A model generated the notes under the pieces. It was not told where the DNA came from. It saw only the letters and a program-made list of their open reading frames with translations, and did not search any database. Shown here in pieces: positions 9,513 to 18,333 of a DNA stretch of 64,000 nt (the first letter of the stretch is position 1; every line of letters starts with the position of its first letter). The stretch is taken from the NCBI RefSeq assembly GCF_900107395.1, contig NZ_FNPW01000003.1, positions 360,632 to 424,631 on the forward strand, given 5' to 3'. The translations under genes were made by a program, and so were the position numbers. The DNA comes from Pseudomonas sp. NFIX28 (GTDB lineage: Bacteria > Pseudomonadota > Gammaproteobacteria > Pseudomonadales > Pseudomonadaceae).

Positions 9513-10202
9513 ATGCTCCGTTCTTCCCTTCGCTTTACCAGCCTGTGCGCTGGCCTGCTGATCTCCGCCAGCGCCCTGGCGCTGTCCCTCGGCGACCTGT
9601 CGCAGCAAGACGCCACCGGCGGCCTCAAGGACGCCCTGACCCAGAGTGCCCAGGTCGCGGTCAAACAGCTGGGCACCGCGGGCGGTTTCAGCAACAACCC
9701 GGACGTGCGCATCGGCCTGCCGGGCAACCTCGGCAAAGTGGCGAAGAAAATGAAGCAGTTCGGCATGGGCGCCCAGGTCGAGGAACTCGAGACCAGCATG
9801 AACAAGGCCGCCGAGGCCGCCGTGCCGCAGGCCCAGGCGCTGCTGGTGGATGCCGTGAAGAAGATGAGCGTGGATGACGCCAAGGGCATCCTCAGCGGTG
9901 GCAAGGACTCCGCCACCCAGTACCTGAGCAAAACCAGCCGCGAGCAGATCCGCGTGAAGTTCCTGCCGATCGTCAAACAGGCCACCGACCAGGTGGGCCT
10001 GGCCCAGCAATACAACGCCTTCGCCAGCCAGGCCGCGACCCTGGGCGTACTGGATACGAAGAACGCGAACATTGAAGGCTACGTGACCGAGCAGGCGCTC
10101 AACGGCCTGTTCGAAATGATCGGCAAGCAGGAAGCGACCATCCGCGAGAACCCGGCGGCGGCAGCCACCGGCCTGGCGAAGAAGGTTTTCGGCACCCTGT
10201 AA
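9513..10202 (+). CDS. DUF4197 exported protein
   Basis: Exported protein of 229 residues with a Sec signal peptide (MLRSSLRFTSLCAGLLISASALA, cleavage near residue 23). The mature protein is mostly helical, containing LGDLSQQDATGGLKDAL, VRIGLPGNLGKVAKKMKQFG and a C-terminal GLFEMIGKQEATIRENPA, a pattern I associate with DUF4197. The ATG at 9513 has AAGGAAG upstream; an in-frame TTG at 9495 is less suitable. Function unknown. Confidence 0.85.
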   Translation: MLRSSLRFTSLCAGLLISASALALSLGDLSQQDATGGLKDALTQSAQVAVKQLGTAGGFSNNPDVRIGLPGNLGKVAKKMKQFGMGAQVEELETSMNKAAEAAVPQAQALLVDAVKKMSVDDAKGILSGGKDSATQYLSKTSREQIRVKFLPIVKQATDQVGLAQQYNAFASQAATLGVLDTKNANIEGYVTEQALNGLFEMIGKQEATIRENPAAAATGLAKKVFGTL

Positions 10203-10211
10203 CCCCTACCC

Positions 10212-10310
10212 GTAGGAGCGGCCGGTCGACGCTCGATTGCCCGCGATGGCCTCGCTGCGGTGTGCCTGACACACCGCGGTGTCTAAATCGCGGGCAAGCC
10301 TCGCTCCTAC
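10212..10310. repeat. REP doublet with a divergent left arm
   Basis: The right arm (ending 10310) is a canonical family 1 REP. The left arm, starting 10212, keeps the GTAGGAGCG head and TTGCCCGCGATGG tail, but the four central bases are replaced by about sixteen (GCCGGTCGACGCTCGA). It lies between two convergent transcription units. Confidence 0.8.
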
Positions 10311-10317
10311 AGGCGAA

Positions 10318-13300
10318 TCAGGTTTTCCTGACCCGGAACCACGCCGCATACAGCGCCGGCAAGAACAGCAGGGTCAGCGCCGTCGCCACAATCAGCCCGC
10401 CCATGATCGCCACCGCCATCGGCCCGAAGAACACGCTGCGTGACAGCGGGATCATCGCCAACACCGCCGCCAGGGCGGTCAGCACGATCGGCCGGAAGCG
10501 CCTTACCGTCGCCTCGATGATCGCCTGCCACGGCTTGAGCCCGGCGGCGATGTCCTGCTCGATCTGATCCACCAGGATCACCGAGTTGCGCATGATCATC
10601 CCCGACAGCGCGATGGTGCCCAGCATTGCCACGAAGCCGAACGGCTGGCGGAACACCATCAGGAACAGCGTCACCCCGATCAGCCCCAGTGGCGCGGTGA
10701 GGAACACCATCACCGTGCGCGAGAAGCTGCGCAGTTGCAGCATCAGCAGGGTCAGCACCACCACGATGAACAGCGGCACACCGGTCTTCACCGAATTCTG
10801 CCCGCGCGCCGAGTCTTCCACGGTGCCGCCGACGTCGAGCAAGTAACCGTCCGGCAGTTCGGCGCGGATCGGCTCCAGGGTCGGCAGGATCTGCTGCACC
10901 AGGGTCGCCGGTTGTTCCTTGCCATAAATGTCGGCGCGCACGGTGACGTTGGGCAGGCGGTTGCGGTGCCAGATAATGCCCTCCTCGAAGCCGTACTCCA
11001 GGGTCGCGACCTGCGACAGCGCCACGCTCGTGCCGTTGTCGGTGGGCACCGCCAGGCTCGACAGCAGCGACAGCTCGGTCCGCTCATGCAAGGTGCCGCG
11101 CAGCAGGATCTCGATCAACTCGTTGTCTTCGCGGTACTGGCTGACGCTGGAACCGGTCAGCGAGCTTTGCAGGAACTTCGCCAGGTTGGCCGTGCTCACG
11201 CCCAGTGCCCGCGCTCGGTCCTGGTCGATATTGAGATAAACCACCTTGCTCGGCTCTTCCCAATCCAGGTGCACGTTGGCCACATGAGGGTTCTCGCGAA
11301 CCTTGGCCGCCACCTTGCGCGCCAGGGCCCGCACCTCCTCGATGTGCTCGCCGGTGACACGGAACTGCACCGGGTAGCCCACGGGCGGGCCGTTTTCCAG
11401 GCGGGTGACCCGCGAGCGCAGGGTCGGGAACTCTTCATCGAGGGTTGCGATCAGCCAGCTGCGCAGGCTTTCACGCTCTTCGATGGTCTTGGCCAGCACC
11501 ACGAACTGGGCAAAACTCGCCGCGGGCAATTGCTGGTCCAGCGGCAGGTAGAAGCGCGGCGAACCGGTGCCGACGTAGGCCACGTAGTTATCGATGCCGG
11601 CGTGATCCTTGAGCATGGCCTCCAGGCGCTTGACCTGGTCGGCGGTGTTGCTCAGGGAAGCGCCCTCGGCCAGCTTCAGGTCGACCATCAGCTCCAGGCG
11701 CCCGGAAGCCGGGAAGAACTGCTGCGGCACGAAGCGGAACAGCAACACCGAGGCGATAAACAGCAACACGGTCAGGGCGATCACGGTTTTACGCCGGCGC
11801 ACGCACCACTCCACCATCCGCCGTACCCGCTGATAGAACGGCGTGCCGTACGGATCGGTCTGGCCGTCGGCGGTGCCGTGCTTGGCCGCGTGCAGCTTGG
11901 CCAGGTCCGGCAGCAGCTTCTCGCCCAGGTAGGGCACGAACACCACCGCGGCGATCCATGAAGCCAACAAGGCGATGGTCACCACCTGGAAGATCGAGCG
12001 GGTGTATTCGCCGGTACCGGACTGCGCCGTGGCGATCGGCAGGAAGCCCGCGGCGGTGATCAGGGTACCGGTGAGCATCGGAAAGGCGGTGCTGGTCCAG
12101 GCGTAGCTGGCGGCCTTGAGCCGGTCGTAGCCCTGCTCCATCTTGATGGCCATCATCTCCACCGCGATGATCGCATCGTCCACCAGCAGGCCCAGCGCCA
12201 ACACCAGCGCGCCGAGGGAAATCTTGTGCAGGCCGATCCCCAGGTAATACATGGTGGCGAAGGTCATCGCCAGCACCAGCGGAATCGCCAGGGCCACCAC
12301 CATGCCAGTGCGCACGCCCAGGGAAAAGAAGCTCACCAGCAGCACGATCGCCAGGGCTTCCACCAGCACCCGGACGAACTCGCCGACACCGGTCTTCACC
12401 GCGGCCGGCTGGTCGGAAACCTTGCGCAACTCCATGCCGGCGGGGAGGTTTTTCTGGATCCGGGCGAACTCCAGTTCCAGCGCCTTGCCCAGCACCAGGA
12501 TGTCGCCACCGTCCTTCATCGCTACCGCCAGGCCAATCGCGTCCTGGCCCATGAAGCGCATGCGCGGCGCCGGTGGATCGTTGAAGCCGCGACGTACGTC
12601 CGCCACATCGCCGATACGGAACGTGCGGTCGGCCACCCGGATCGGGAAATTGCTGATCTGCTCGACGCTCTGGAAGTTACCCGACACCCGCAGTTGCAGA
12701 CGCTCGCTGCTGGTCTCGAAGAACCCCGCGGTGGACACCGCGTTCTGTTCCTCCAGGGCCTGCTGCACCGCCGCCAGCGGCAAGCCGAGGGTCGCCAGCT
12801 TGACGTTCGACAGCTCGATCCAGACCTTCTCGTCCTGCAAACCCAGCAGGTCGACCTTGCCTACGTCCTTGACCCGTTGCAGCTGGATCTGGATGCGGTC
12901 GGCGTAATCCTTGAGCACGGCGTAGTCGAAACCGTCGCCGGTCAGCGCGTAGATATTGCCGAAGGTGGTGCCGAACTCGTCATTGAAGAACGGGCCCTGG
13001 ATGCCCGGCGGCAAGGTATGGCGAATATCGCTGATCTTCTTGCGCACCTGATACCAGAGTTCGGGGATCTGGTCCGAATGCATCGAATCGCGCGCCATGA
13101 ACGTCACCTGGGACTCGCCCGGGCGGGAAAACGAGACGATGCGCTCGTACTCGCCGGTTTCCATCAGCTTCTTTTCAATGCGTTCGGTGACCTGCCGGGA
13201 AACTTCCTGGGCCGTGGCGCCCGGCCAGTTGGTGCGGATCACCATGGCCTTGAAGGTAAAGGGCGGGTCTTCGCTCTGGCCCAGCTTGGTGTAGGACAGC

Positions 13301-13383
13301 GCCCCGACTATGGCCAGCAGCAACATCAGGAACAGCACGATCTGGCGATTGCGCAACGCCCATTCGGAAAGATTGAAACCCAT
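10318..13383 (-). CDS. mexK: RND efflux transporter inner-membrane subunit, MexK type
   Basis: Proton-driven resistance-nodulation-division pump of 1021 residues. TM1 follows the start (IVLFLMLLLAIVGALSYTKL), then a large periplasmic loop with GESQVTFMARDSMHSDQIPELWYQVRKK. TM4 carries the proton-relay pair in ALGLLVDDAIIAVEMM. The second half repeats the layout, with TM blocks around 520-545 and 850-1015. It starts 6 nt after mexJ, so they form one operon. Gene order with the TetR gene and rsmJ matches P. aeruginosa mexL-mexJK as I recall it. No outer-membrane channel gene is present, and MexJK is known to borrow OprM or OpmH. Substrates cannot be read from sequence. Confidence 0.88.
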   Translation of the reverse strand: MGFNLSEWALRNRQIVLFLMLLLAIVGALSYTKLGQSEDPPFTFKAMVIRTNWPGATAQEVSRQVTERIEKKLMETGEYERIVSFSRPGESQVTFMARDSMHSDQIPELWYQVRKKISDIRHTLPPGIQGPFFNDEFGTTFGNIYALTGDGFDYAVLKDYADRIQIQLQRVKDVGKVDLLGLQDEKVWIELSNVKLATLGLPLAAVQQALEEQNAVSTAGFFETSSERLQLRVSGNFQSVEQISNFPIRVADRTFRIGDVADVRRGFNDPPAPRMRFMGQDAIGLAVAMKDGGDILVLGKALELEFARIQKNLPAGMELRKVSDQPAAVKTGVGEFVRVLVEALAIVLLVSFFSLGVRTGMVVALAIPLVLAMTFATMYYLGIGLHKISLGALVLALGLLVDDAIIAVEMMAIKMEQGYDRLKAASYAWTSTAFPMLTGTLITAAGFLPIATAQSGTGEYTRSIFQVVTIALLASWIAAVVFVPYLGEKLLPDLAKLHAAKHGTADGQTDPYGTPFYQRVRRMVEWCVRRRKTVIALTVLLFIASVLLFRFVPQQFFPASGRLELMVDLKLAEGASLSNTADQVKRLEAMLKDHAGIDNYVAYVGTGSPRFYLPLDQQLPAASFAQFVVLAKTIEERESLRSWLIATLDEEFPTLRSRVTRLENGPPVGYPVQFRVTGEHIEEVRALARKVAAKVRENPHVANVHLDWEEPSKVVYLNIDQDRARALGVSTANLAKFLQSSLTGSSVSQYREDNELIEILLRGTLHERTELSLLSSLAVPTDNGTSVALSQVATLEYGFEEGIIWHRNRLPNVTVRADIYGKEQPATLVQQILPTLEPIRAELPDGYLLDVGGTVEDSARGQNSVKTGVPLFIVVVLTLLMLQLRSFSRTVMVFLTAPLGLIGVTLFLMVFRQPFGFVAMLGTIALSGMIMRNSVILVDQIEQDIAAGLKPWQAIIEATVRRFRPIVLTALAAVLAMIPLSRSVFFGPMAVAIMGGLIVATALTLLFLPALYAAWFRVRKT

Positions 13384-13389
13384 CGGGGA

Positions 13390-14490
13390 TTACTCCTTGG
13401 CCGCCAGATTGACCACGCGGTTGGAGCGATCCACCGGGCGTACCTGCTGCCCCTCATGGAGCACATGCACACCCGCCGCCACCACCCAGTCATTGGCCCC
13501 TAGGCCCTCGAGCACCGGCACGTTCTTCTCGCCGAAGGCGCCGAGGCGCACCGGGGTCTTTTTCAGGGTGTTGTTGGCATCGACCCGCCAGACATAGGCG
13601 GCGCCGTTTTCCGCGGTCACCGCCGACAGCGGCACCGACAACGGCACGTGGGCCGCGGCTTGAATGAACACCCGGGCGCTCTGCCCCAGCTCGGCCGGGA
13701 CCTTGCCGGCGGTAAAGGCGATGCGCGCGGCGAAGGTGCGCGAGCGGGGGTCGGCGGCCGGCGACAGCTCGCGGATCTGCCCGGCGAAACGCTGGTCGGG
13801 CTGGCTCCACAACTCCACCGACACCGGCTGGCCGATGCGGAAACGGCCGAAACCCTGCTCCGGCAGGCTGATCAGCACTTCACGCTCGCCGTCGGTGGCC
13901 AGGGTGAAGACGGTCTGGCCGGCGGCGACCACCTGGCCGACCTCGACCGTACGCCGGGCCACCACACCATCCTGGGGCGCGCGCAGCACCGCGTAGCCGG
14001 CCTGGTTGCTGGCCACGTCGAACTCGGCCTTGATCTGCTTGAGCCGGGCCAGGCCCGAGCGATACAGGTTTTCGGCGTTGTCGTATTGGGAGCGGCTGAC
14101 CAGTTGCCGCTCCATCAGGGTCTTGTAGCGGTCGCGCTCGGAACGCACCAGGTTCAGGTTGGCCTCGGCCGCCGCCACCTGGGCGCGGGTAGCCTCCAGT
14201 TGCAGCCGCACGTCCTGCGGATCGAGCTCGGCCAACGGCTGGTCGGCTTTCACTCGCTGCCCCTCTTCGACCAGTCGTCGGCTGACCTTGCCCCCAATCC
14301 GGAAAGCCAGGTCCGGTTCGTAACGCGCGCGAACTTCGCCGGGGTAGCTGTCTACTGACTGTGCCGCGGGTTCTGGCTGTACCACCATGGCCGGGCGAAC
14401 GGTGGTCTGCGCCGCTTCTTCATGCCCGCACGCGGACAGCAGAACGGCCAGGCTGACTGGCAACGCGAGGGGTAAGGCATAGCGGAACAT
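13390..14490 (-). CDS. mexJ: RND efflux periplasmic adaptor (membrane fusion protein), MexJ type
   Basis: HlyD/AcrA-type adaptor of 366 residues bridging the pump and an outer-membrane channel. The N-terminus is a lipoprotein signal (LPVSLAVLLSACGHEE), so it is probably lipid-anchored to the inner membrane. Then come the first lipoyl half (YPGEVRARYEPDLAFRIGGKV), a coiled-coil hairpin (about 90-155), the second lipoyl half (GYAVLRAPQDGVVARRTVEVGQVV) and a beta-barrel domain. The promoter region holds an inverted repeat shared with the divergent TetR gene. Confidence 0.88.
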   Translation of the reverse strand: MFRYALPLALPVSLAVLLSACGHEEAAQTTVRPAMVVQPEPAAQSVDSYPGEVRARYEPDLAFRIGGKVSRRLVEEGQRVKADQPLAELDPQDVRLQLEATRAQVAAAEANLNLVRSERDRYKTLMERQLVSRSQYDNAENLYRSGLARLKQIKAEFDVASNQAGYAVLRAPQDGVVARRTVEVGQVVAAGQTVFTLATDGEREVLISLPEQGFGRFRIGQPVSVELWSQPDQRFAGQIRELSPAADPRSRTFAARIAFTAGKVPAELGQSARVFIQAAAHVPLSVPLSAVTAENGAAYVWRVDANNTLKKTPVRLGAFGEKNVPVLEGLGANDWVVAAGVHVLHEGQQVRPVDRSNRVVNLAAKE

Positions 14491-14527
14491 GGTGAGGGAC
14501 CTTTCGCTAAGGGTGCTTCAAATAATT

Positions 14528-14572
14528 ATACTGGCGGGTATGTTATTAATAGCAAACTCACCAGTCCAGTAT
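14528..14572. promoter_or_regulatory. palindromic operator between mexL and mexJK
   Basis: The 94-bp divergent intergenic region contains ATACTGG (14528-14534) and its exact inverse CCAGTAT (14566-14572). Inside it lies a looser pair, ACTGGCGGGT and ACTCACCAGT (8 of 10 matched). TetR dimers bind such palindromes, and P. aeruginosa MexL is known to bind inverted repeats here and repress both sides. Confidence 0.6.
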
Positions 14573-14584
14573 TAAAAGCGAAGA

Positions 14585-15229
14585 ATGTCCGACAATCTTT
14601 CCACCTCAAACGGCCCCGGCCGCCCCAAGGACCTGGCAAAACGCCAGGCCATCCTCGAAGCCGCGAAAGCGCTGTTTCTGAGCAATGGCTACGCCAATAC
14701 CAGCATGGATGCGGTGGCTACCGAAGCCGGTGTTTCCAAGCTGACCGTGTACAGCCATTTCAACGACAAGGAGACGCTCTTCTCCGCCGCGGTGATGGCC
14801 AAATGCGAAGAACAGTTGCCGACGCTGATCTTCGAACTGCCGGCCGGCATGCCGATCGAAAGCGTGCTGCTGAACATCGCCCGGGGCTTTCATTTGCTGA
14901 TCAATAGCGAGGAGTCTTTGAACCTGCACCGCCTGATCATGGCCCTGGGCAGCCAGGATCCGAAGCTATCGCAGATTTTCTTCGAGGCGGGACCGCAGCG
15001 CATGCTGCAAGGCATGGAGCGGTTGCTGGCCAGGATCGACCAGAGCGGCGCCCTGAGCATCGACAAACCGCGCAATGCCGCCGAGCACTTCTTCTGCCTG
15101 CTCAAGGGCGCGGCGAACTTTCGCCTGCTCTACGGCTACGGCGAGCCATTGAGCGACGAAGCCGCCGAGGCGCATGTGCAGGAAGTGGTGGGGTTGTTCA
15201 TGCGCGCCTACCGGCCGGAGCCGGCCTGA
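14585..15229 (+). CDS. mexL: TetR-family repressor, MexL type
   Basis: Dimeric transcription factor of 214 residues. The N-terminal helix-turn-helix occupies about residues 35-60 (TSMDAVATEAGVSKLTVYSHFNDKETLF); the rest is the helical ligand and dimer domain. It is divergent from mexJ across a palindrome-bearing spacer. From that position it should repress the mexJK pump and itself. The ATG at 14585 lies right after AAAGCGAAGA, a weak ribosome binding site. Confidence 0.85.
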   Translation: MSDNLSTSNGPGRPKDLAKRQAILEAAKALFLSNGYANTSMDAVATEAGVSKLTVYSHFNDKETLFSAAVMAKCEEQLPTLIFELPAGMPIESVLLNIARGFHLLINSEESLNLHRLIMALGSQDPKLSQIFFEAGPQRMLQGMERLLARIDQSGALSIDKPRNAAEHFFCLLKGAANFRLLYGYGEPLSDEAAEAHVQEVVGLFMRAYRPEPA

Positions 15230-15248
15230 GCCGGGCGCGCTCAGGGCC

Positions 15249-16031
15249 TCAGCCCTTGAGCGCCTTTTTCGGATAGATGTCGTAACGGCTGGATTTGCCG
15301 TCCAGCGCGTGGCTCGGCTTGGGGCCGGCGATACAGGGCGCCTTGCGCGGACGCTTGACCACCACCCGATGGCTGGCCAGTGCCAGAGCGGCCTCGAGCA
15401 GCGCCGGGGCGTCCGGATCGTCGCCCACCAGCGGTCGGAACAGGCGCATTTCCTTCTTCACCAGCGCGGTCTTTTCCCGATGCGGGAACATCGGGTCCAG
15501 GTAAATCACCTGGGGCGGCTCGCCTTCCCAATTGCGCATGACCTCGATCGAATTGCCCTTGAGCAGGCGCATGCGCGCCACGATCGGCGCCACGTCGAAA
15601 TCCTCTCCCGCCCGGGCCAAGCCGTCTTCGAGCAAGGCGCCGATCAGCGGCTGGCGTTCGATCAGGCTCATCTCGCAGCCCAGGCTAGCCAGGACGAACG
15701 CATCCTTGCCGAGCCCCGCCGTGGCATCCAGGATCCGCGGACGCACGCCCTGGGCGATGCCCACCGCCTTGGCGATCATCTGCCCGCTGCCGCCGCCGTA
15801 CAGCCGCCGGTGCGCCGCGCCGCCCTCGACAAAGTCAACGCGCACCGGCCCTGGCGCATCCGCGCCGAGCTGCTGCAACTGCAAGCCCTGCTCGCCGACC
15901 TGCAGGGCGAACTCCGCCTCGTCGATCCGCAACGGCAACCCCAGTCGCTCGGCCCAGTGCGCCGCCTGCGGCTGGAATGCCTCGGCCAAGGCCTCGACTT
16001 TGATGCGGCAGGCCGCTGGTTGCTCACTCAT
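15249..16031 (-). CDS. rsmJ: 16S rRNA (guanine1516-N2)-methyltransferase RsmJ
   Basis: SAM-dependent methyltransferase of 260 residues that modifies G1516 of 16S rRNA. Family signatures are clear: [20 protein letters not shown], the SAM motif [20 protein letters not shown], the catalytic-loop motif [20 protein letters not shown] and the C-terminal [14 protein letters not shown]. The ATG at 16031 fits the family N-terminus. It is convergent with mexL and divergent from the duplicated-module gene. Confidence 0.93.
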   Translation of the reverse strand: MSEQPAACRIKVEALAEAFQPQAAHWAERLGLPLRIDEAEFALQVGEQGLQLQQLGADAPGPVRVDFVEGGAAHRRLYGGGSGQMIAKAVGIAQGVRPRILDATAGLGKDAFVLASLGCEMSLIERQPLIGALLEDGLARAGEDFDVAPIVARMRLLKGNSIEVMRNWEGEPPQVIYLDPMFPHREKTALVKKEMRLFRPLVGDDPDAPALLEAALALASHRVVVKRPRKAPCIAGPKPSHALDGKSSRYDIYPKKALKG

Positions 16032-16125
16032 CTGAAAACACGCTCAAAAAATTAATGATCGGCAAAAACTGCCGATAAAAGAACTATCCGGCATTTTGCC
16101 AGAGCTGAGCGTCGACCCGAGAGAA

Positions 16126-16746
16126 ATGTCAGACATTCGAAGCCTATCCATTGGCGTCATATCGCCCCACGGCGATTACGGCCTCAAAAATTCCCAGGCA
16201 CTGAGCGGCGTCAGCCATCTGTGGCAGGATTTTTTTGCCCAGGCGCTGGCCGAGCAACGCGGCGATGGCACGCAGGTCACTGACGACAGCGCCCCGGTGG
16301 CGGTGGACGGCCCGATCGAACCCCACGGTGGCAGCGACCTGCTGGCGCAAATCGTGACCCAGCGTCACTGCGACGTCCAGGACACAGAGATCCGCCCACC
16401 GGAGCCGTTGTTCCTGCCGATCGCCGAATTCGAGACCGAGCTGCTGGACAAGCCGGCCCCGCCTTTCCCCGTGGAAGAGATCGTCGCCCAGCAACGCCAG
16501 CAAGACTTCGAAAGCGACTGGGTGCGGCCCATCGTCCTGAATGCCGGCCACCCTCAGCCCGAACCGGGCCCGGCGCCGCAACCACGGCCGCTGCACCTGC
16601 CGATCGCCGAGTTCGAGCTGGACCTGCTGGACAAACCCTTTCCGCCCTTCCCGCCAGAAGAACTCATCGAGCAGCAGAAACAGTTCGATTTCGATACTGG
16701 CTGGGCGCGCCCGCTGATCCTGCAGAACCTGCGGATCGCCGCCTAA
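16126..16746 (+). CDS. conserved protein with duplicated 45-residue proline-rich module
   Basis: A 206-residue soluble acidic protein with no signal peptide or membrane segment. Residues 94-138 and 155-199 are two copies of one module. The shared core is LPIAEFE, LLDKP and PPFP, then a Glu-Gln-rich helix, then D-F-x-x-x-W-x-R-P-x-x-L. A short proline-rich linker (QPEPGPAPQPRP) joins them. The N-terminal 45 residues (YGLKNSQALSGVSHLWQDFF) look like a separate conserved helix. The ATG at 16126 follows GAGAGAA; a TTG at 16096 is possible but less likely. The PPxP and acidic modules suggest binding to other proteins. Function unknown. Confidence 0.75.
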   Translation: MSDIRSLSIGVISPHGDYGLKNSQALSGVSHLWQDFFAQALAEQRGDGTQVTDDSAPVAVDGPIEPHGGSDLLAQIVTQRHCDVQDTEIRPPEPLFLPIAEFETELLDKPAPPFPVEEIVAQQRQQDFESDWVRPIVLNAGHPQPEPGPAPQPRPLHLPIAEFELDLLDKPFPPFPPEELIEQQKQFDFDTGWARPLILQNLRIAA

Positions 16747-16760
16747 GCCTCAAGCCCGAC

Positions 16761-17459
16761 TCAACGACAGATCCACCAGGGCCCCACATCCAGATGGAAA
16801 TGGTTGCGATGGGCGGCGTTGTAATCCGGGCTCAGCACCACATTGAACGCATCGCAGGCCCCGTCCCGGGCCAGGCGCAGAAAACGCGCATCCGCATCGT
16901 CTCCCGACCAATCCTTAAGCACGCTGATACGGCGCCCGTCGGCCAGGCGAAAAGCCGAAATATCCAGGGCACTGGCCGTAGCATGCTGGCTGCGGGAACC
17001 GTTCTCGCGGCTGTACATGTTGCGGCAGGCGAAGCTGCCCAAATGCTCGATACGGCTTACCGCTTGCCCATACACGGCCTGGGCCGCGGGCTGCAGTCCA
17101 TGGCGCTGGTACAGGGCAAAAGCCACGGCCAGCGGGCAGCTGGCAACAAAGCTGCTGCTCAGGGCGATATCCCCGCCCTGCACGCGCAGCACATTGCACA
17201 AGGGGCAGGCCGCGTCTGGAGGGCTGTCCTGCTGGCGGCTCACCCGCAAGCCTGAATTCCTCAGCACCTGGTCGCATAACTGCGGGTCATCGCGCAGGCG
17301 CATGAGCTTGAAGCGCGTCAACAGGTTGGGCGGGTCGCTGACCTGCAACGGCGCCCAGGGATTCAATGCAGCAGGCAGCGGCAGCCAGCCGCGCCAGACA
17401 CTCACCAGCCCGGCCGCGACCAGCAGCAACAACAGCGCCCCTACTTTGCCCGCCCGCAC
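16761..17459 (-). CDS. extensin-like C-terminal domain protein
   Basis: Membrane-anchored or exported protein of 232 residues with an N-terminal hydrophobic segment (about 7-24). The rest matches the bacterial extensin-like domain: LCDQVLRNSGLRVSRQQD, a CPLCNVLRVQGG stretch, SFACRNMY, SQHATASALDISAF and C-terminal HRNHFHLDVGPWW. The His and Asp residues in the last two motifs resemble the metal site of VanX/D-Ala-D-Ala peptidases, which suggests but does not prove a role in the cell wall. It ends a run of minus-strand genes and lies 14 nt after the preceding gene, probably in the same transcript. Confidence 0.82.
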   Translation of the reverse strand: MRAGKVGALLLLLVAAGLVSVWRGWLPLPAALNPWAPLQVSDPPNLLTRFKLMRLRDDPQLCDQVLRNSGLRVSRQQDSPPDAACPLCNVLRVQGGDIALSSSFVASCPLAVAFALYQRHGLQPAAQAVYGQAVSRIEHLGSFACRNMYSRENGSRSQHATASALDISAFRLADGRRISVLKDWSGDDADARFLRLARDGACDAFNVVLSPDYNAAHRNHFHLDVGPWWICR

Positions 17460-17473
17460 AGCGCCTCCCCTGC

Positions 17474-18301
17474 TCAGCCCTTGAACAAATCGTTGATCTG
17501 CCCGAACGGCAAGGCCCGGTCGGCAAAGTCGAAGCTGCCGTGGTCACGGATTTCCCGGGCCGCCTGGTAAAAGGCGCCGTAGGCCGCTCGCGCCAGGGCC
17601 GAACCAACGCTGATCCGCTTCACCCCCAGCTCGCTCAGCTGTGCCAGGGTCAGTTTCAAGCCGCCGGACATCAGCACGTTGACCGGCTTGGGCGCCACCG
17701 CACGAACCACCGCGACGATCTCCTCGGCCGAGCGCAGCCCGGGCGCATACAGCACATCGGCACCGGCCTCGGCGTAGGCTTGCAGGCGGCGAATAGTGTC
17801 CGGCAGATCCTGCCGGCCATGCAGCAGGTTCTCCGCCCGCGCCGTGAGCACAAAGGGAAAAGGCAATTGCCGGACCGCGGCGACCGAAGCCTCGATACGC
17901 TCGACCGCCAGGGTGAAGTCATAGATAGGATCGTCGGCCCGGCCCGTGGCATCTTCGATGGAGCCGCCCACCGCGCCGCAGGCAGCCGCTTGGCGCAGGG
18001 TGTTGGCACAACCTGCCGGGCTGTCGGAAAAACCGTTTTCCAGGTCGACCGCCACCGGCAGGCTGCTGGCCCCGACGATGGCGCGCACATTGCCCAGGGT
18101 GTCGTCCAGGGACAAGGCGCCTTCAGCGTCGGGGCGTGCCAGGGAAAAAGCGAAACCGGCGCTGGTGGTCGCCAGGGCCTCGAAGCCGAGGCTCGCCAGC
18201 ATCTTGGCGGAGCCTGCATCCCAGGGATTGGGAATCACGAAAGCCCGATCACGTTCATGCAGGGCCTTGAAGGTGTGGGCACGAAGGGTTTGCGCATCCA
18301 T
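17474..18301 (-). CDS. isocitrate lyase / PEP mutase superfamily protein
   Basis: Cytoplasmic TIM-barrel enzyme of 275 residues. Signatures are NPWDAGSAKMLASLGFEA, the metal-binding VDLENGF, GGSIEDATGR, LTARAEN and SGGLKLTLAQLSELG. It lacks the KKCGH lyase motif of isocitrate or methylisocitrate lyases, so it belongs to the PEP mutase/phosphonopyruvate hydrolase/oxaloacetate decarboxylase branch, where substrates vary and cannot be assigned by eye. It lies between an extensin-like gene and a DUF72 gene with short gaps. An unlinked housekeeping or carboxylate-salvage function is possible. Confidence 0.83.
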   Translation of the reverse strand: MDAQTLRAHTFKALHERDRAFVIPNPWDAGSAKMLASLGFEALATTSAGFAFSLARPDAEGALSLDDTLGNVRAIVGASSLPVAVDLENGFSDSPAGCANTLRQAAACGAVGGSIEDATGRADDPIYDFTLAVERIEASVAAVRQLPFPFVLTARAENLLHGRQDLPDTIRRLQAYAEAGADVLYAPGLRSAEEIVAVVRAVAPKPVNVLMSGGLKLTLAQLSELGVKRISVGSALARAAYGAFYQAAREIRDHGSFDFADRALPFGQINDLFKG

Positions 18302-18333
18302 TGGCGGACTCCTGGGCAGGGAAATGATCCCGC

